DNA of 64,000 bases from positions 15,832,599-15,896,598 of the forward strand of contig OY754333.1 of assembly GCA_963573305.1 (NCBI GenBank), read 5' to 3'. This DNA is from Pyrrhosoma nymphula (lineage: Eukaryota; Arthropoda; Insecta; Odonata; Coenagrionidae). Of this stretch, positions 22,540 to 34,010 are shown one piece after another (the first letter of the stretch is position 1; every line of letters starts with the position of its first letter). The notes under the pieces are model-generated. The model saw nothing but the letters and a program-made list of their open reading frames with translations. It ran no database searches and was not told where the DNA came from. The translations under genes and the position numbers were made by a program.

Positions 22540-24152
22540 TAATTGACCCATAACTCCTGAAAAATACATAATAAGTTTTTTATGGAAACCTATGGAAGTG
22601 CGTTTGAGGGAAATACTTCAACTTTTGCAAGCTATCACCTCAAGTATCTGAGGATGACGAAACACCACTGAAAATGGGTAGGGAAAAGGAATTTTTCGTG
22701 AACCCGTTAGTTTTTTTCTGTATTCTGTAACATCTCTTTTGGTCATGCAGATCTGAATCCCATAAATCGTTAGGAAATGTGGGAGGGAAAAATTTGACGC
22801 ACTACTAACATTTTCTAACGCAACCGTTCTAAAATTGCTTCCCACCTCTTTCAGATTTGAGTACCGGTCAAGTCTTTCACCAACTTGTGGTGTGTCTTAT
22901 TTTAGTGCATGTACGGGTGACTGCGTACCAAGTCATTCGTGTATTACTTCTTCGCGGTGAAATTGATTTAACCCAATAGGGAACTAATATTGTTTAATTC
23001 AAGCCACACACACTTCGTTAAAAACTTCTATGGGCAAACAGGGAGAGTATCACAACATGTGGAAGGAACAGATCGGGAAATATTAGAGGCTACACGCTTG
23101 GATATGATTACACGGAAAGTTCAAATTACGCGAGGCTATGTTGACTTCACATCACATCGCAGGCTGTGAAAGAAACAACAGCAAGAGAGGTACCACTCTG
23201 TCGAACTGATAAGTTAGGCGCAGATAAAAAATGTTTCTTCTCACGCACAAAAAATAACTAAAAATAACAACAAAGCGAAACACTTAAGACGATACGTTAA
23301 AAACTTGTTAGTATTCGTCTTTTTACAATCCTAATTTCTTTTACCGATTCCATCCCATCTACCTGACTGTTGCCCTAACACACCTTACGGCGGCTAGTAA
23401 GGTAAAATGAAGATGTGGATGCTAGCTCCGGAATATCTTGCTCCATTGATATTTTCACGATACTCCAGGTACCGTTGGATTAGCGTTGCCAAACCCAATC
23501 AAGCTGTCATGATCACATCCCGCCATGATTACGACTGGAGGCTATCCCGCGCACAATATCCTTATTATGTCACCAAGCGAAAGCGCCGGAAAGAGGGCGT
23601 TAAGAGGAACGAGTGGATCGGCTGCCAAAACCCCTGCCTTCACCACCTGCCCGTTCCCAATTAGGAATGGATCCGGCTGAAACGGGCAAATCCGCGCGAC
23701 ACCCCCTGAAAGCATGGGGCTTCGGGGAAAAAACGGAATAATTAGAGAGATTGCCGCGGGGGGGCACGACAGCGTGAATGGTTAGGAACGGGACCTGTGG
23801 AGGGGGGGGGGGGGCTCGGGAGGAGAATGGAAATATCTGGATTTGAAAGAACCCAGAAGTGACAGTCGGAACAAGTGATGCAGAGGACTTGAGAAAAATA
23901 AGAGTACGGAAAAAGCATGGAAAAACTTTGCCCTCGGTCTCGGACTAAGAGCGGAAAAACGAAGAGCATAGCCTCCATTCATTATTTTACAGTTTAAAAA
24001 AGGAATGCATTGAAAGTGCTGCAAAATATTCTCGGCTCTCGCCCAAAGGACTTAGCGGCGGTGGGATAATGAATGCAGAAGATAGCTACTATATTACTAA
24101 ATGAATCACCATTGCACTTGAATCCTAAATAATTAAATAAGCCGTCTTCTAT
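22540..24152. other. Intronic DNA with a 13-G homopolymer
   Basis: Mostly AT-rich and unrecognised. From about 23690 to 23830 it is G-rich, with an uninterrupted run of 13 G at 23802-23814. No gene recognised. Confidence 0.4.
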
Positions 24153-24206
24153 GAAATATGCAAATAAATTGAACGCATATATGCATTCAATTTATTTGCA
24201 TATTTC
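24153..24206. repeat. 54-bp near-perfect palindrome with ATGCAAAT octamers
   Basis: The arms 24153-24179 and 24180-24206 are reverse complements at 26 of 27 positions with no spacer. Each arm contains ATGCAAAT, identical to the POU-domain octamer, followed by AAATTGAA. It can extrude a cruciform, or fold as a perfect hairpin if transcribed. Confidence 0.9.
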
Positions 24207-25414
24207 AAATTTGGTTTATTTTGGGTTTGTTTCGTGATGAATGATTACAGTGGAAACAACGTTTTGTACAAAGATGTCTAAGGAAACCAAATCACCCAGG
24301 CTTGTCGATTGAAACAAGACAGTTTAGAGAAAGAAACAGAGAGAATAAAATTCTCCAGGGGCAAAACGGCATATTTTCCCGGATCGAAAAAATCAATTAT
24401 GTATAGATTACCAGCATTATTTTAAGAATTGGTAAATGAGATACGTGCCGTCGGGAATATGAAATGTTGCAGCAATTTAGTTCACTGACTGTAAATTCTT
24501 AATAAATCAATAAGCTTTGAGGATTTACTTGGAAGTATCCCTTCATGAATACTGGAAAATAAAAGCAAGATTTCAACAATGATGTTGGATTACAACAAGA
24601 GTTTCAACGCTAGGCATCTTCATGGGGTGGGTCTGATTGGAATCATCGATTTGCAATAATACCTAGCTTCCAAATCATTGCCTTCTTTATAACTTTATTC
24701 TTCTTCATGAATGTGTGTTTTATTTACTTGCCATCAAGTTCATTATTATATGTGAAGGGGATTGGGGCCAGTCAAACCGAGGAGTATCGACTTTTATTCA
24801 GCTTTACGGTAATATTGCAATAACTACGCTAAAGAATTCTCTTTAAGTGACTCCGATATTCCTGCACAGTTTCATAACAACGATGGTATTTAAGAAACCA
24901 CGAGACACATAAAAAGAAATATTTTTCAACATTATTCCCTTATTGAGAAACCTTAAGCGGGTATTCAATGCCCATAGTTATCGATCGTATTAGATGAATA
25001 AGATAGTAGAAAAAAATATGTTTTCATACGATAAACAATATATTATACATACAGTCCATTTTAGATAAACGTAATTTCAACCAGCGGAGAGAGGTTATAA
25101 TATACGTCCCTGCCTTTTACAAACCGATGGTTGTCTCTGATTGGACCTTATTACTTTCTTTCATTTTGTTTTCAAATTATATTTAATGAACTGATTTTAA
25201 GATAATTTTGAACAAAAAGAACCGTGATCAATTTCCAGGTACCATACGAAACGTATGTCCACCTTAACTCGATGTTATAGCAAAAGCATTTGCAGTGGTA
25301 CACTGGATTGAAGATTATCTACTGAAACTGATATAGAATTCCCCAAACTATTCATTTCGAGTAAGTATGTACAATGAATAACATCACTTATGCCATTCCC
25401 AGTGAAAACCTTAC
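24207..25414. other. Intronic DNA downstream of the upstream exon
   Basis: AT-rich with no recognisable feature apart from the donor site at its right end. Confidence 0.4.
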
Positions 25415-25656
25415 CTTTCTCGAACGAGTCGATTGCTTCGGTTGGCAGCCAGTGCCTCCACATGTCGGCCACCCTCTTGTACATCGGGTGCCTGCGGGGA
25501 GGGAGTTGGTTCTGCGGGTAGAAGTCATGGTTGCCCAGCACGGGGAACACGAACTGGGAGGAGAACGTGTGCCGGAGGAGATCAGTCAGGTTCTGCATCA
25601 CCATCAGAACCTTCTCCTGGCTTAAGTAGTCATCGTTGACGTGCGCAATGCTATCC
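25415..25656 (-). CDS. Acid sphingomyelinase-like phosphodiesterase, internal exon (upstream)
   Basis: A 242-base exon encoding 80 full codons plus one split base at each end. The acceptor is a T-rich tract ending TTTACAG, followed by G|GAT; the donor is AAAG|GTAAGG. It begins with the metal-binding Gly-Asp of the calcineurin-like phosphoesterase fold (the split Gly, then DSIAHVNDDY) and carries the catalytic signature VLGNHDFYPQNQ at residues 39-50, followed by the ADMWRHWL helix. GDS-x-x-H and GNHD bind the two metals and the substrate phosphate in this family, which includes SMPDL3A, SMPDL3B and acid sphingomyelinase. The spacing and the Asn-His-Asp-Phe-x-Pro-x-Asn phrase fit SMPDL3 better than SMPD1. 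It splices to 8094 through a 17.3-kb phase-1 intron. Confidence 0.9.
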
Positions 25657-27386
25657 CTGTAAACGAAAAAATTAAACATAAGTTATGGCTGATACTCAGC
25701 GTTCACTTAAAAGCAGATTTTATCCATCACGAAACCCAAAATTTCAAGTCAACAAAAATTCTTTGAGCGTCTAACATTTTTTCCGATGGGTGAAAACTGA
25801 TTGCAGCATGTGTAACATTGTATCAGAAATAGCTGGCTATTTCTACAATAATGTTTTCCATACCTTTTTGGCTACCTAATAAGTGTAGCGGTAAAAGTAG
25901 GGTGGAATGGGTTATAAATAACTTGGTCATGGACGAATGTGCATGATTCAGTTGCGAAGATGAGTGAAGGAAGTGCGCTTCTTGGGCTTGGTCATGGCAA
26001 GAGAAAGGATGATAATCAAATAACGAAACAGTTTTATGTTTGTCTCACTGCACTGCCTCAAATTAGTGCATACCTATTGCCGGCGTACCTCAAACGGATT
26101 CCAAAAAATCTTCCAAAATGCACTCAATTTTGGTGACATTATTTCCTTGGCCATTTCTTATCATATTCAATGCCGCTTTTGACGCCAATAAAGTCCATTC
26201 TTTTCCTCAATGTCTCCTTTATCTTCTACGTCTCTCAGCCTCCAGCATCAGTTGTTCTTTCAATACGAACTCCAGTTCTTTTATTATGGATTTCAAGGAC
26301 GTCTTTGAAAATAATGCCACTCACGTAAACGTTAGCACCAATGAAATATTAAGTAATACTTGATCTATGTGAAGTGGTAGGCCTAAGTTTCGTTCGATGA
26401 GCGTTCGTCTACATACCAGAGGGTCAATATATCCCTCGGTTTGGATATCCACCACTAAAATGTATCACAGAGTGTTATACTGACCACAAAACATGTATTA
26501 AAGGCTAGAGAATATTGTATAGGTACAAATTTTCGTTCCCTATTCCGATCACTCACAGTTTCTAGAATATATCTAACAACGAAGTTCACAGCAATCAAAC
26601 AAGCATGCAGGTTGATCATTATATGTTCGCATGATCAGTAGCGAACGATGGCAATGCCATGATCCCCAGATGTTTTGGGTGCAAATAAAAAGTCCCATTT
26701 TTCAACATGAAATATTGAAGCAAAAAGGACTTCATCATTCATTTCATTAATCATTTTAATGACGCTCGACAAGCATGGAGAGCCACTGACATTTCCACAT
26801 AAGTTATTCACGCTTATTAATTAAAAATGACGTTTGCAGTATATTCGCATGTCTGCAGAGCACTGTAGGACCCAAGGAAAATGACCGATCCAATGGATAT
26901 ATGGGGTGGAGGTGTGAAAAACATGGCTTGAGGTAGAACCTAATACAAAAAATCATTTTCACATGAAGCTTCTTTAACAGCAACGACGAAAAACGAGTTT
27001 CCAGAAAAAAATCATGCATTACACTGCAGAGGTAATCATGAATATTTTCTTTTCCTCTGCTCGAAATTTTTTGACCGAAATCGTATCGGACTAAATCAGA
27101 GGTGACGGACAGATACGAAAACATTTTCTGACGAAGATTATCCTCGCGTGATTGTCGCGCAATGCAAAAAAACAAGCATACGAGGACTTTCATTCGAGGG
27201 TATAATTCGGGATTCCGTCATATCACCCATACGCACTGTCACGGATGCTCACGTCATTCCTCATTTTCCCTCGCACGATCAATCACGTCACATCAATAAC
27301 ATCTTTATTGAAAAGCACATAACTCATTTCCATCGGCAAACAGTGCTGCATTTTTTATGAATCTGACGGTTTTCCCACGATTTCGT
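25657..27386. other. Intronic or flanking DNA upstream of the exon
   Basis: By position this is the next upstream intron of the phosphodiesterase gene. No earlier exon (signal peptide, Asp-x-His motif) was found. Nothing else recognised. Confidence 0.35.
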
Positions 27387-28865
27387 GACTGCTGTCTTTT
27401 TTTAGCTTAAGATCAATAACTTCCAAGCGTAGAATTCAAGCATCCAGACAAAGTTATTGCCCGAACGTGGTACGATCTAATGGTTTCCAAAAACATGACA
27501 GTACAAAAATTTAGAAATGGCGCATCGTGTTGGGGTGTTTATTTTATTCCTTCAGAACGTTTTCATTCAAGAATTGGTCGCTTCCGGGAATTCTCTACGT
27601 AAATATGGGGTTTGCAATTCATTACGAAAACTATTTCACATTCCTTCAAGTTTAAATGTCAGCACGGTTCAGAAACTTATATCGTTTCCCGAGCTTACTC
27701 AAAGGTAATTTGGAATAGACTTTTATTGCGTAGAATATCCACTAGACTGGCTGCCTCAGACGAGAACAACTATCCAATAGATTTTTCCAAGGATTGAGAA
27801 GTCCTTAAATTAGAGTCACACTCTCTTGATACCTACTCAGAGGATACCCACGAGTCATTAAATGCGTCCATTAAGTGCGTTTAACTTCAAACTCACAGTT
27901 ATCATAAAACGAACTATTTCGGAGGAATTAAAATTTAATTAATTTAAAATTTAAAAATACCATCTTCTGCAATAATAGGCCCATGACTAAATTGTGATAG
28001 GTTTATTAGACACCTACTTCAAGATATCAGCGAGTGACTGCTGTCTTAAATTTATCACAAAATCAATATCTTCCGAGGAGCGTAGAATTCAAGCATCTAG
28101 TGAAAGTTATTTGCCGCACGTGGTACGATCTAACGATTTTCAAAAACATGGCAGCACAAAACTTTGAGAATGGCGTATAGCGTCGGGGTGTTTTAAGTCA
28201 TCCTTCAAAAAGTTTAATTCAATTATAGGTTGGTTTTAAGTGGAGGCAAATATAAATTCTCTAGATTTTTGCAAGCGCAGACCTCTCTGTACCTACACAA
28301 TTTCTTTCTTTATCTTCATACGTCCTACCTCTCTTCATCCCATTCATAAAGCCTAGCTAATCTCTTTCTTCCCCTTACTCGTCTTTCCTCCCCTCTACCA
28401 CGGCCTTAAAGTAACTCTTCACTCCTTATTATATCTTCCAACCATCTCTTCTGCCTCCTCCCAATCTTCTCCATAAGTTTCCTGTTCTCGCTGACCATGC
28501 CAAGTATTCCCTTTTTTGTATTCCCTTCCGTCCAACACACCATCTCAAACAAAATACTTCAAAAACATGCCCACACAGAATTAGGAATTTTGCATCACGT
28601 TGAGGTATTTCATTTTATCTTTCTGGACGTTTTTATTCAGGAATAGGTCACTTTTGATCAGCCTTTACATTATTAGGATTTGTTAATCGAAAAAAATCAT
28701 TTCACATACATGCCTGAAAGTTAATTTTCAACGTGGTTCACTAACTCTTACCGTTGTCACCATTTCCCAAGCCTGCCGTATGGCAATGCGTAATAGTCGT
28801 CTGTTACGTAGAAGATCCTCTAGGATAACTACCGAAGATAATAACAACTATCCGATACCTACAAT
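27387..28865. repeat. Diverged tandem duplication with about 650-bp period
   Basis: Three partial copies of one sequence start near 27387, 28033 and 28555. Shared phrases include GTGACTGCTGTCTT, CGTAGAATTCAAGCATC, GTGGTACGATCTAA, CAAAAACATG and GGGGTGTTT. The first copy is the fullest (to about 27800). Its distal part, including a GCGTAGAATATCC-like phrase and AACAACTATCC, recurs near 28790-28855. The second and third copies are partial and are separated by an RTE-family fragment. Source family unknown. Confidence 0.7.
28262..28545 (-). repeat. RTE-type retrotransposon 3' fragment
   Basis: The minus strand reads KGILGMVSENRKLMEKIGRR, then QKRWLEDIIRSEELL, a stop, and GEERRVRGRKRLARLYEWD. This is the C-terminal end of the RTE-type reverse transcriptase. 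It interrupts the tandem duplication around it and may have mediated or followed it. Confidence 0.7.
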
Positions 28866-31109
28866 AAACGCGATACCACTTTAATAGACGAACTAAGTCA
28901 CGTAGCCAGGAAATCGTTTTGTGGGAGATTCCTGTTGAGTATAAGCGAGGAAGGGGAGTGGGGTTTAAAAACATAAATAACCATAATTGTATGTTTAAAT
29001 AAATTAAAAACATATTTATTTCAAAACTTCCAACTGAAGAATGAATAAATTAAATTTTCTTAGTACAAAAAAATGTAATATTCCCCTTCAGTGCCACCTT
29101 TTTACATTAATTCAAAATTTCTGGGGGTGGGGGTCCCGAGCACAAGGCTACATTTCCTTGCGCATTGGATGGAATAAATTGCTATCACTTGTGTGCAATC
29201 AGGGGTAGCAGAATAGTTTCACCTCGTTATAAATAATAATATGAATTAAAATATAATTCTAATACATGCACAGAGGTAGTATAAAGGAAATATTTTCATC
29301 GGCGTTCACGTTTAAAACTTGATCTAGCAAGCGATATTTTCCAAATTATGAAAAACACCATGGCACGAAAAGACCGGGAATTCCAGATACGCCCTATGAC
29401 AAAAATGATATATATATGATACGCCCTTAAACAAGATTTTCCGTGTCCTTAAAAAAGGATAACCTTAGTTAGCATACCCCCTACGCAAAGTAATGGTTTC
29501 ATTCGTGCTAAATGATATGAAGAGCTGTAGATGAAAAATTATGTAGGGGGCTGATGTTCGTGATGATAAACCATAGATAATGTAAAGATAGAGGAATGCT
29601 ATTAGCTCTGGACTGGCCAATAGTCTATCATCGGCTGAATATCAATGATGGTGAGTCTCATTCGCGTGCAGAACCTCGTTTAAACAAAGGTAAAAAAAAT
29701 CGAAAAGCATTTTTATTTACAAACAATTATTTTACCATAATGCAAATATTATACATTTATGGTTATTCTCGCCTACGTTTTACACGTTAGGTGAAATGAT
29801 CAGGTTTTCATCCACGTGATATCAATGAAACTTCCTTGAAGTAAGGAAAGATATTTCTCGGCATAGATTTAAATCACCCCATACGTTTACGAGCCACGGG
29901 ATTGAATTTTTACATTTAAAGTATAAATGTAGGCTATTGAGTAAGCGAGTTAATCCGGTCACTGTTAGGAGGGAGCTGTAATCCTTCATAAATATTCACA
30001 AATTAGGTACTAAAATTAAGGCAGTAAAAACTTAGTTATTTATTAAAATTACATCAGGCCAAGGAATTAAAAGGAAAGCAAACACGTTAATATCTCGTGT
30101 ATTTTTCCGGAGTAGTTTTCCATGAGTATTTTCACTAAATACAGAGGGGAAGGGTAACAAAGCCAAGGAATATGCTTTAGAAGCACATCCCGGAGAACGT
30201 TAGCTAAATGCACTGAGTACAAACTGAATAGAAATAGAAAAATTATGTATATTCAAAACAGCGAACGATTGCAAACTAGAAACAAAATAAATAATGGACT
30301 TTCTCATTCTCGAACTCATTAGACAAAGAAAATTGCCCGAAAAATGTGTAGTATCAGCCACAGCGGTACAAATAGGTACTGTATTTCAGAGACGAGCATA
30401 CGTCTCCAAAGGTGAAACTCTTGTATTTCCCTGCTCAAATGCAATATTCATAGCCCGACATGTGTAACAGCTCCAGGTGGAGAACTACAAACATGGCTGC
30501 CCCAGAGTCAACAAAATATTCACAGCAAAAATATTAATAATTAAGTATAAATTGAATATGATATATAATACTACATCGACTGAATCTTAAAAAGCATTAA
30601 CATATGAAACCACTGAAATATGATAAATAAGAGATCATAAAACTGAAAAAGGACAAGTTATATGGACATTCGATTTTTATAACATTATAGAGAAGCTGCC
30701 GATAAGCAACCGAGATGAAAACAGTGACATTTATTAGGGCCAAGAATGCATCATGGGCCATATATTAATGAAAGTAAAATGCCTAATAAGTATTCTTGCG
30801 GCAGCAAACAACCTTTAGGGAGAGAGAGGAGGCCCAGAATGAAATATCCGAAATAAACAACCGAAATTATTTCTAGGGATTCGAAGATGCCAGACATCAT
30901 ATGTACGCATCGCGATAAAGCAGCTCTCGGGTAATCCCTAGCATGTCCTAATTATGTGATTCCGGTTTAAACTCTATAAATACGCACCTAATAATATCAG
31001 AAATACGATTACTGAATTACATCATGCGATGACACTTTGAGCCATCAGGTGATGATACAAAGTAGTATCGTATGCGAGTCAAACATGTAGTTAAACGAAG
31101 TAATACCAT
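28866..31109. other. AT-rich DNA
   Basis: No recognisable element or gene. Short frames such as 29596-29790 (+) lack any signature. Confidence 0.4.
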
Positions 31110-31159
31110 ACCTATTCATCATCAAATATCTCATTCATTTATTCATTCAAGTATTCTGC

Positions 31160-31872
31160 CAGCTGATTGGTAGGTTCTTGGACAGTCTCCATTCTGCATC
31201 CCAACCTCATAGACATTGTCTCGCTTTCCCTCCTAAGGATTTCCCGCCATTAGATCCATCTTCATTTCTTCATATCTTCTAACCCCTCTTACTTCTTCCA
31301 GAATTCCTATCCTCTTCCTTCCTCTTCCACGCTTCCCCAGTGTTCTCCCCTCTATCACTCTCTTCAACATGCCCTCTCCTCTAAATACCTCCTCCATCCA
31401 TCTTTTCCGCCTTCGCCGAACTTATGCCACAAGCTTCCTCTCCTCTCCAACCATATCCAATACCTCCTCGTTCGTCTTCCTCGCCATCCAGCTCACCTTC
31501 TCAATCCTTCTCCAAACCCACATCTCAAACGCCTCTAGTCTACGCACATCCTCCCTTCGCAATGACCAAGTGTCCGACCCATATAGCGCCACGATCCATA
31601 GTAAAATTTTCACCAGCCTCTTCTTTATGTCTCTTCTCTTCCCTCATCAATTCCCTTCTCTTCGAAAATGCTTCGTTAGCGAGCGCAATTCTGCATCTGA
31701 TGTCCTTACCATTAAACCCATTCTCCTCCAAAATACTACCCAGATACGTAAACTGCTTGACCTGCTCTATCTTCTGCCCTCTCACCCTTATATTAAGCCC
31801 CGCCTTCTTACTTCTAGAAAAACTCATTACTTTCGTTTCTTGTAGTTGATCTTCATCCCATACTTTTCGCAC
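31160..31872 (-). pseudogene. RTE reverse transcriptase, thumb and C-terminal domain
   Basis: Overlapping minus-strand frames give the thumb phrase FTYLGSILEENGF, the block IALANEAFSKRRELM, then GSDTWSLRREDVRRLEAFEMW and MARKTNEEVLDMV. The charged end GRTLGKRGRGRKRIG lies near 31330. Frame changes occur near 31600 and 31430. It binds template RNA/DNA in intact elements and is non-functional here. Confidence 0.85.
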
Positions 31873-32475
31873 TGCACCTCTAACGCATTCACCATTGAAT
31901 GTAACCCCTTGGCAGACTGACTAACCAATGATTGAACATCTGCAAATCTCACTGATTTTATCAGCTCCCCTCCTACCTTATTCCTACCTCCTCCTCCCCC
32001 ATACCTCCATTACCATTTCTTCTGAATACACGTTATAAAGCAGCGGCGATAGTGGGCACCCTGCCACACTCCCCGTCCTATTGTGGCCCATCCCGATTCT
32101 CCATTGGCTACCCTAACCTGCGTCGTCTGGTTCATATACAAATTTCGAATCAGACGCCTGTCTCCCTAATTTCTTCAACACTCCCGTTAATTTCGTCCAT
32201 TCCACCCGATCAGTTGCCTTCTCGAAATCTACGAAGCATGCAAAAACATCCTGCTCATACTCTAGGCTTCTTTCTACTAGCGTCCTCATCACCGCTATAG
32301 CGTATCGCGTTCCCGTCCGTCTCCGAAACCCGAACTGGTCGTCACCCAGGTATTCTAGCCTTCTGTTTATAATTCTCAGAACTACTTTGGCCATGTGGGA
32401 TATTAAGCTTATTGTCCTGTAGTCTCCGCACGTTTTTGCCTTACTCTTCTTTAGTATAGGAATTAGTAAAGTCAT
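31873..32475 (-). pseudogene. RTE reverse transcriptase, catalytic palm (mutated)
   Basis: The frame shows LIPILKKSKAKTCGDYRTIS, DDQFGFRRRTGTR and VDFEKATDRVEW, the finger and palm motifs of RTE-type reverse transcriptases. A frameshift near 32120 leads into GCPLSPLLYNVYSEEM and then VRFADVQSLVSQS near 31930-31970. The catalytic box should carry two aspartates (FADD); here it reads FAD-Val-Gln, so an essential Asp is missing. Confidence 0.85.
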
Positions 32476-32854
32476 CGCGAAGTCTTCCTTTTTCTCCTCT
32501 TCCGTTCTTCTCCATGCTCTTTAAGAGCTCTGCAGGTATGTCATCTATTTCCACAGCCTTATTCATTTTCATGTCTCGTAGAGCTCTTTCGATTACGCTA
32601 TCTAGGATTCCTAGTCCGATGCCATCTCTGACGATATCGTCTTCCCTTTCTATATCTTAGCTGTTGAACCTTATTTCTTTACCATACAGCTCTTCAACAT
32701 ACTATTTTCACCTCTCCTGGATCTTTTTCGGTTCTACAATCACCTTTCCCATCTTGTCTGTTATCGTTGTAATTCCCCTTCTCTTATTACCACCCGTCAG
32801 TTCCTTTACTCTCCCATATAATGCATCTGCTCTTCCCTCTTTTTGGTATTTATC

Positions 32855-33109
32855 TTACGAGTCGATCTGTTCTCTCCACCACGCCTCTCTTGCTTTATTT
32901 GTTTCTCTTCTAAGCATGTTATTTAATTCTCGGTATTTTCTCTTACCTAGCTCTGAGTTTACGCTCTTCCATTTCCTTCTCTCCTCCATCTCCCTTATCA
33001 TCTCCTTCATGATCCACGGTTTTCTAATTTTAGTTGCACTCACTACGTCTACCGTTGCTTTCGCCGCTTCTACAATTCCATTTTTCAGACTTCCCCATTC
33101 AACTTCCAC
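32855..33109 (-). pseudogene. RTE linker between endonuclease and RT
   Basis: An 84-codon minus-strand frame, strongly charged: KPWIMKEMIREMEERRKW, then REAWWREQIDS. It corresponds to the segment between endonuclease and reverse transcriptase in RTE-type elements. Frameshifts separate it from both neighbours. Confidence 0.7.
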
Positions 33110-33310
33110 TTATGTAACTCCTAGATCCTCACCCATTACCTCATACAACTTCTCTCGATAATTTTTTTTCATTGCCTCCGTATTTCACTTTCGTACCCTC
33201 CTTCCCCTTCTTATCTTTTTCAGTTTTACCCGGCATATTATGACTATTAATTTGTGGTCTGTGTTTGCATCAGCTTTTGGATATGTATTCGAGTTTTTAA
33301 CATTATTCCT

Positions 33311-33990
33311 TTATCTGTGACGAGCCATTATATAATCTATCTGTAACCTATCTGTGTCTCCCGGCTTCTTCCAAGTGTACCTACGTCGAGGATGAAGTCT
33401 GAACCACGTATATGTGATCACTAGGTTATTTATACGGCAAAACTCCACAGATTTCTCGCCGCGGTCGTTTCTCCTTCCTAGCCCGTAGTCGCCCACCTCC
33501 CGCCCATCTCTTCCTTCGCCCACCACCGCGTTCCGAACCCTAATTTCTACCAAGTGCTTACTCCCAAGTATCTTACCAATTATTTCCTCTAGCTGATCGT
33601 ATACCCCATCTAACTCCTCTTTATGATTTGAGGAAGGCATAAAAATCTGGATTATAACTAAATTCGTTGGTTGCCTTAAGTTCCACGACTATTATCCTAT
33701 CACTCACCTGTTCTGCATACACTACTTTTCTACCTAGTTTCACTATTCGTTACGAATTCAACCCCTTACCGACTTTCATTCTCTCCACTATATATTACTC
33801 TATAGCCATCGCTCCAGTGGTCCCCGTCATCCTTCCATATTACCTCACCCAGACCCATTATGTCTACACCCACCCTCTCCATTTCTTGCTTTATATTCTC
33901 TAGCTTCCCCGCCCTCAATATAGTCCTAACATTCAACGTGCCTATTCTGATAGGTTCGTTCCTCTTCTTTATCTTCTTTTTCTTTTCTGC
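33311..33990 (-). pseudogene. RTE endonuclease domain (CFDP2-like)
   Basis: Starts with the endonuclease N-terminal motif IRIGTLNVRTILRAGKLEN and the MGLGEV metal-binding Glu near 33860. A frame change then leads to GEKSVEFCRINNLVITYTWF and RRRYTWKKPGDTDRLQIDYI at 33420-33330. The Arg-Arg-x-Thr-Trp...Ile-Asp-Tyr phrase is characteristic of RTE/BovB endonucleases and of the domesticated craniofacial development protein 2. The domain nicks target DNA in active elements. Confidence 0.85.
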
Positions 33991-34010
33991 TACTACGTCT
34001 GAATCTCATT

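Larger units (their letters stand above)
8095..25414 (-). other. 17.3-kb intron of the phosphodiesterase gene
   Basis: Bounded on the minus strand by a strong donor (AAAG|GTAAGG at 25415/25414) and a pyrimidine-tract acceptor (CGGTAG|GAGG at 8095/8094). It is a phase-1 intron that splits a Gly codon, and the joined protein reads correctly for the family. It hosts the Helitron, its nested retrotransposon, an RTE fragment, a hammerhead-like element, a foldback and a palindrome. The stretches 8095-10965 and 15360-15702 show nothing else that I recognise. Confidence 0.85.
31110..34010 (-). mobile_element. Nearly full-length RTE/BovB-type retrotransposon, dead
   Basis: Minus-strand order: an apurinic-like endonuclease beginning EPIRIGTLNVRTI (about 33945), a charged linker, a reverse transcriptase with SPLLYNVYSEEM and FADV, then a C-terminal domain with EMWVWRRIEKVSW and KTNEEVLDMV. 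The 3' end is a short tail of TGAA/GAT-type repeats near 31110-31150. At about 2.9 kb it is close to the usual 3.2-kb RTE length. The frame is broken by several stops and frameshifts, so it is inactive. The plus-strand open frames here are C/T-rich shadows. This copy appears to be the parent type of the small fragments elsewhere in the window. Confidence 0.88.

Noticed and set aside
25374..25639. Two plus-strand frames of 83 and 68 codons
   Set aside because: Both are antisense to the exon with the GNHD motif and lack any signature.
27387..28865. CRISPR-like or satellite array
   Set aside because: Only three diverged partial copies with about 650-bp period; no short identical repeats with unique spacers anywhere in the window.
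31369..33161. Long C/T-rich plus-strand frames (up to 165 codons)
   Set aside because: Antisense to the RTE endonuclease and reverse transcriptase; they stay open because the coding strand is purine-rich.
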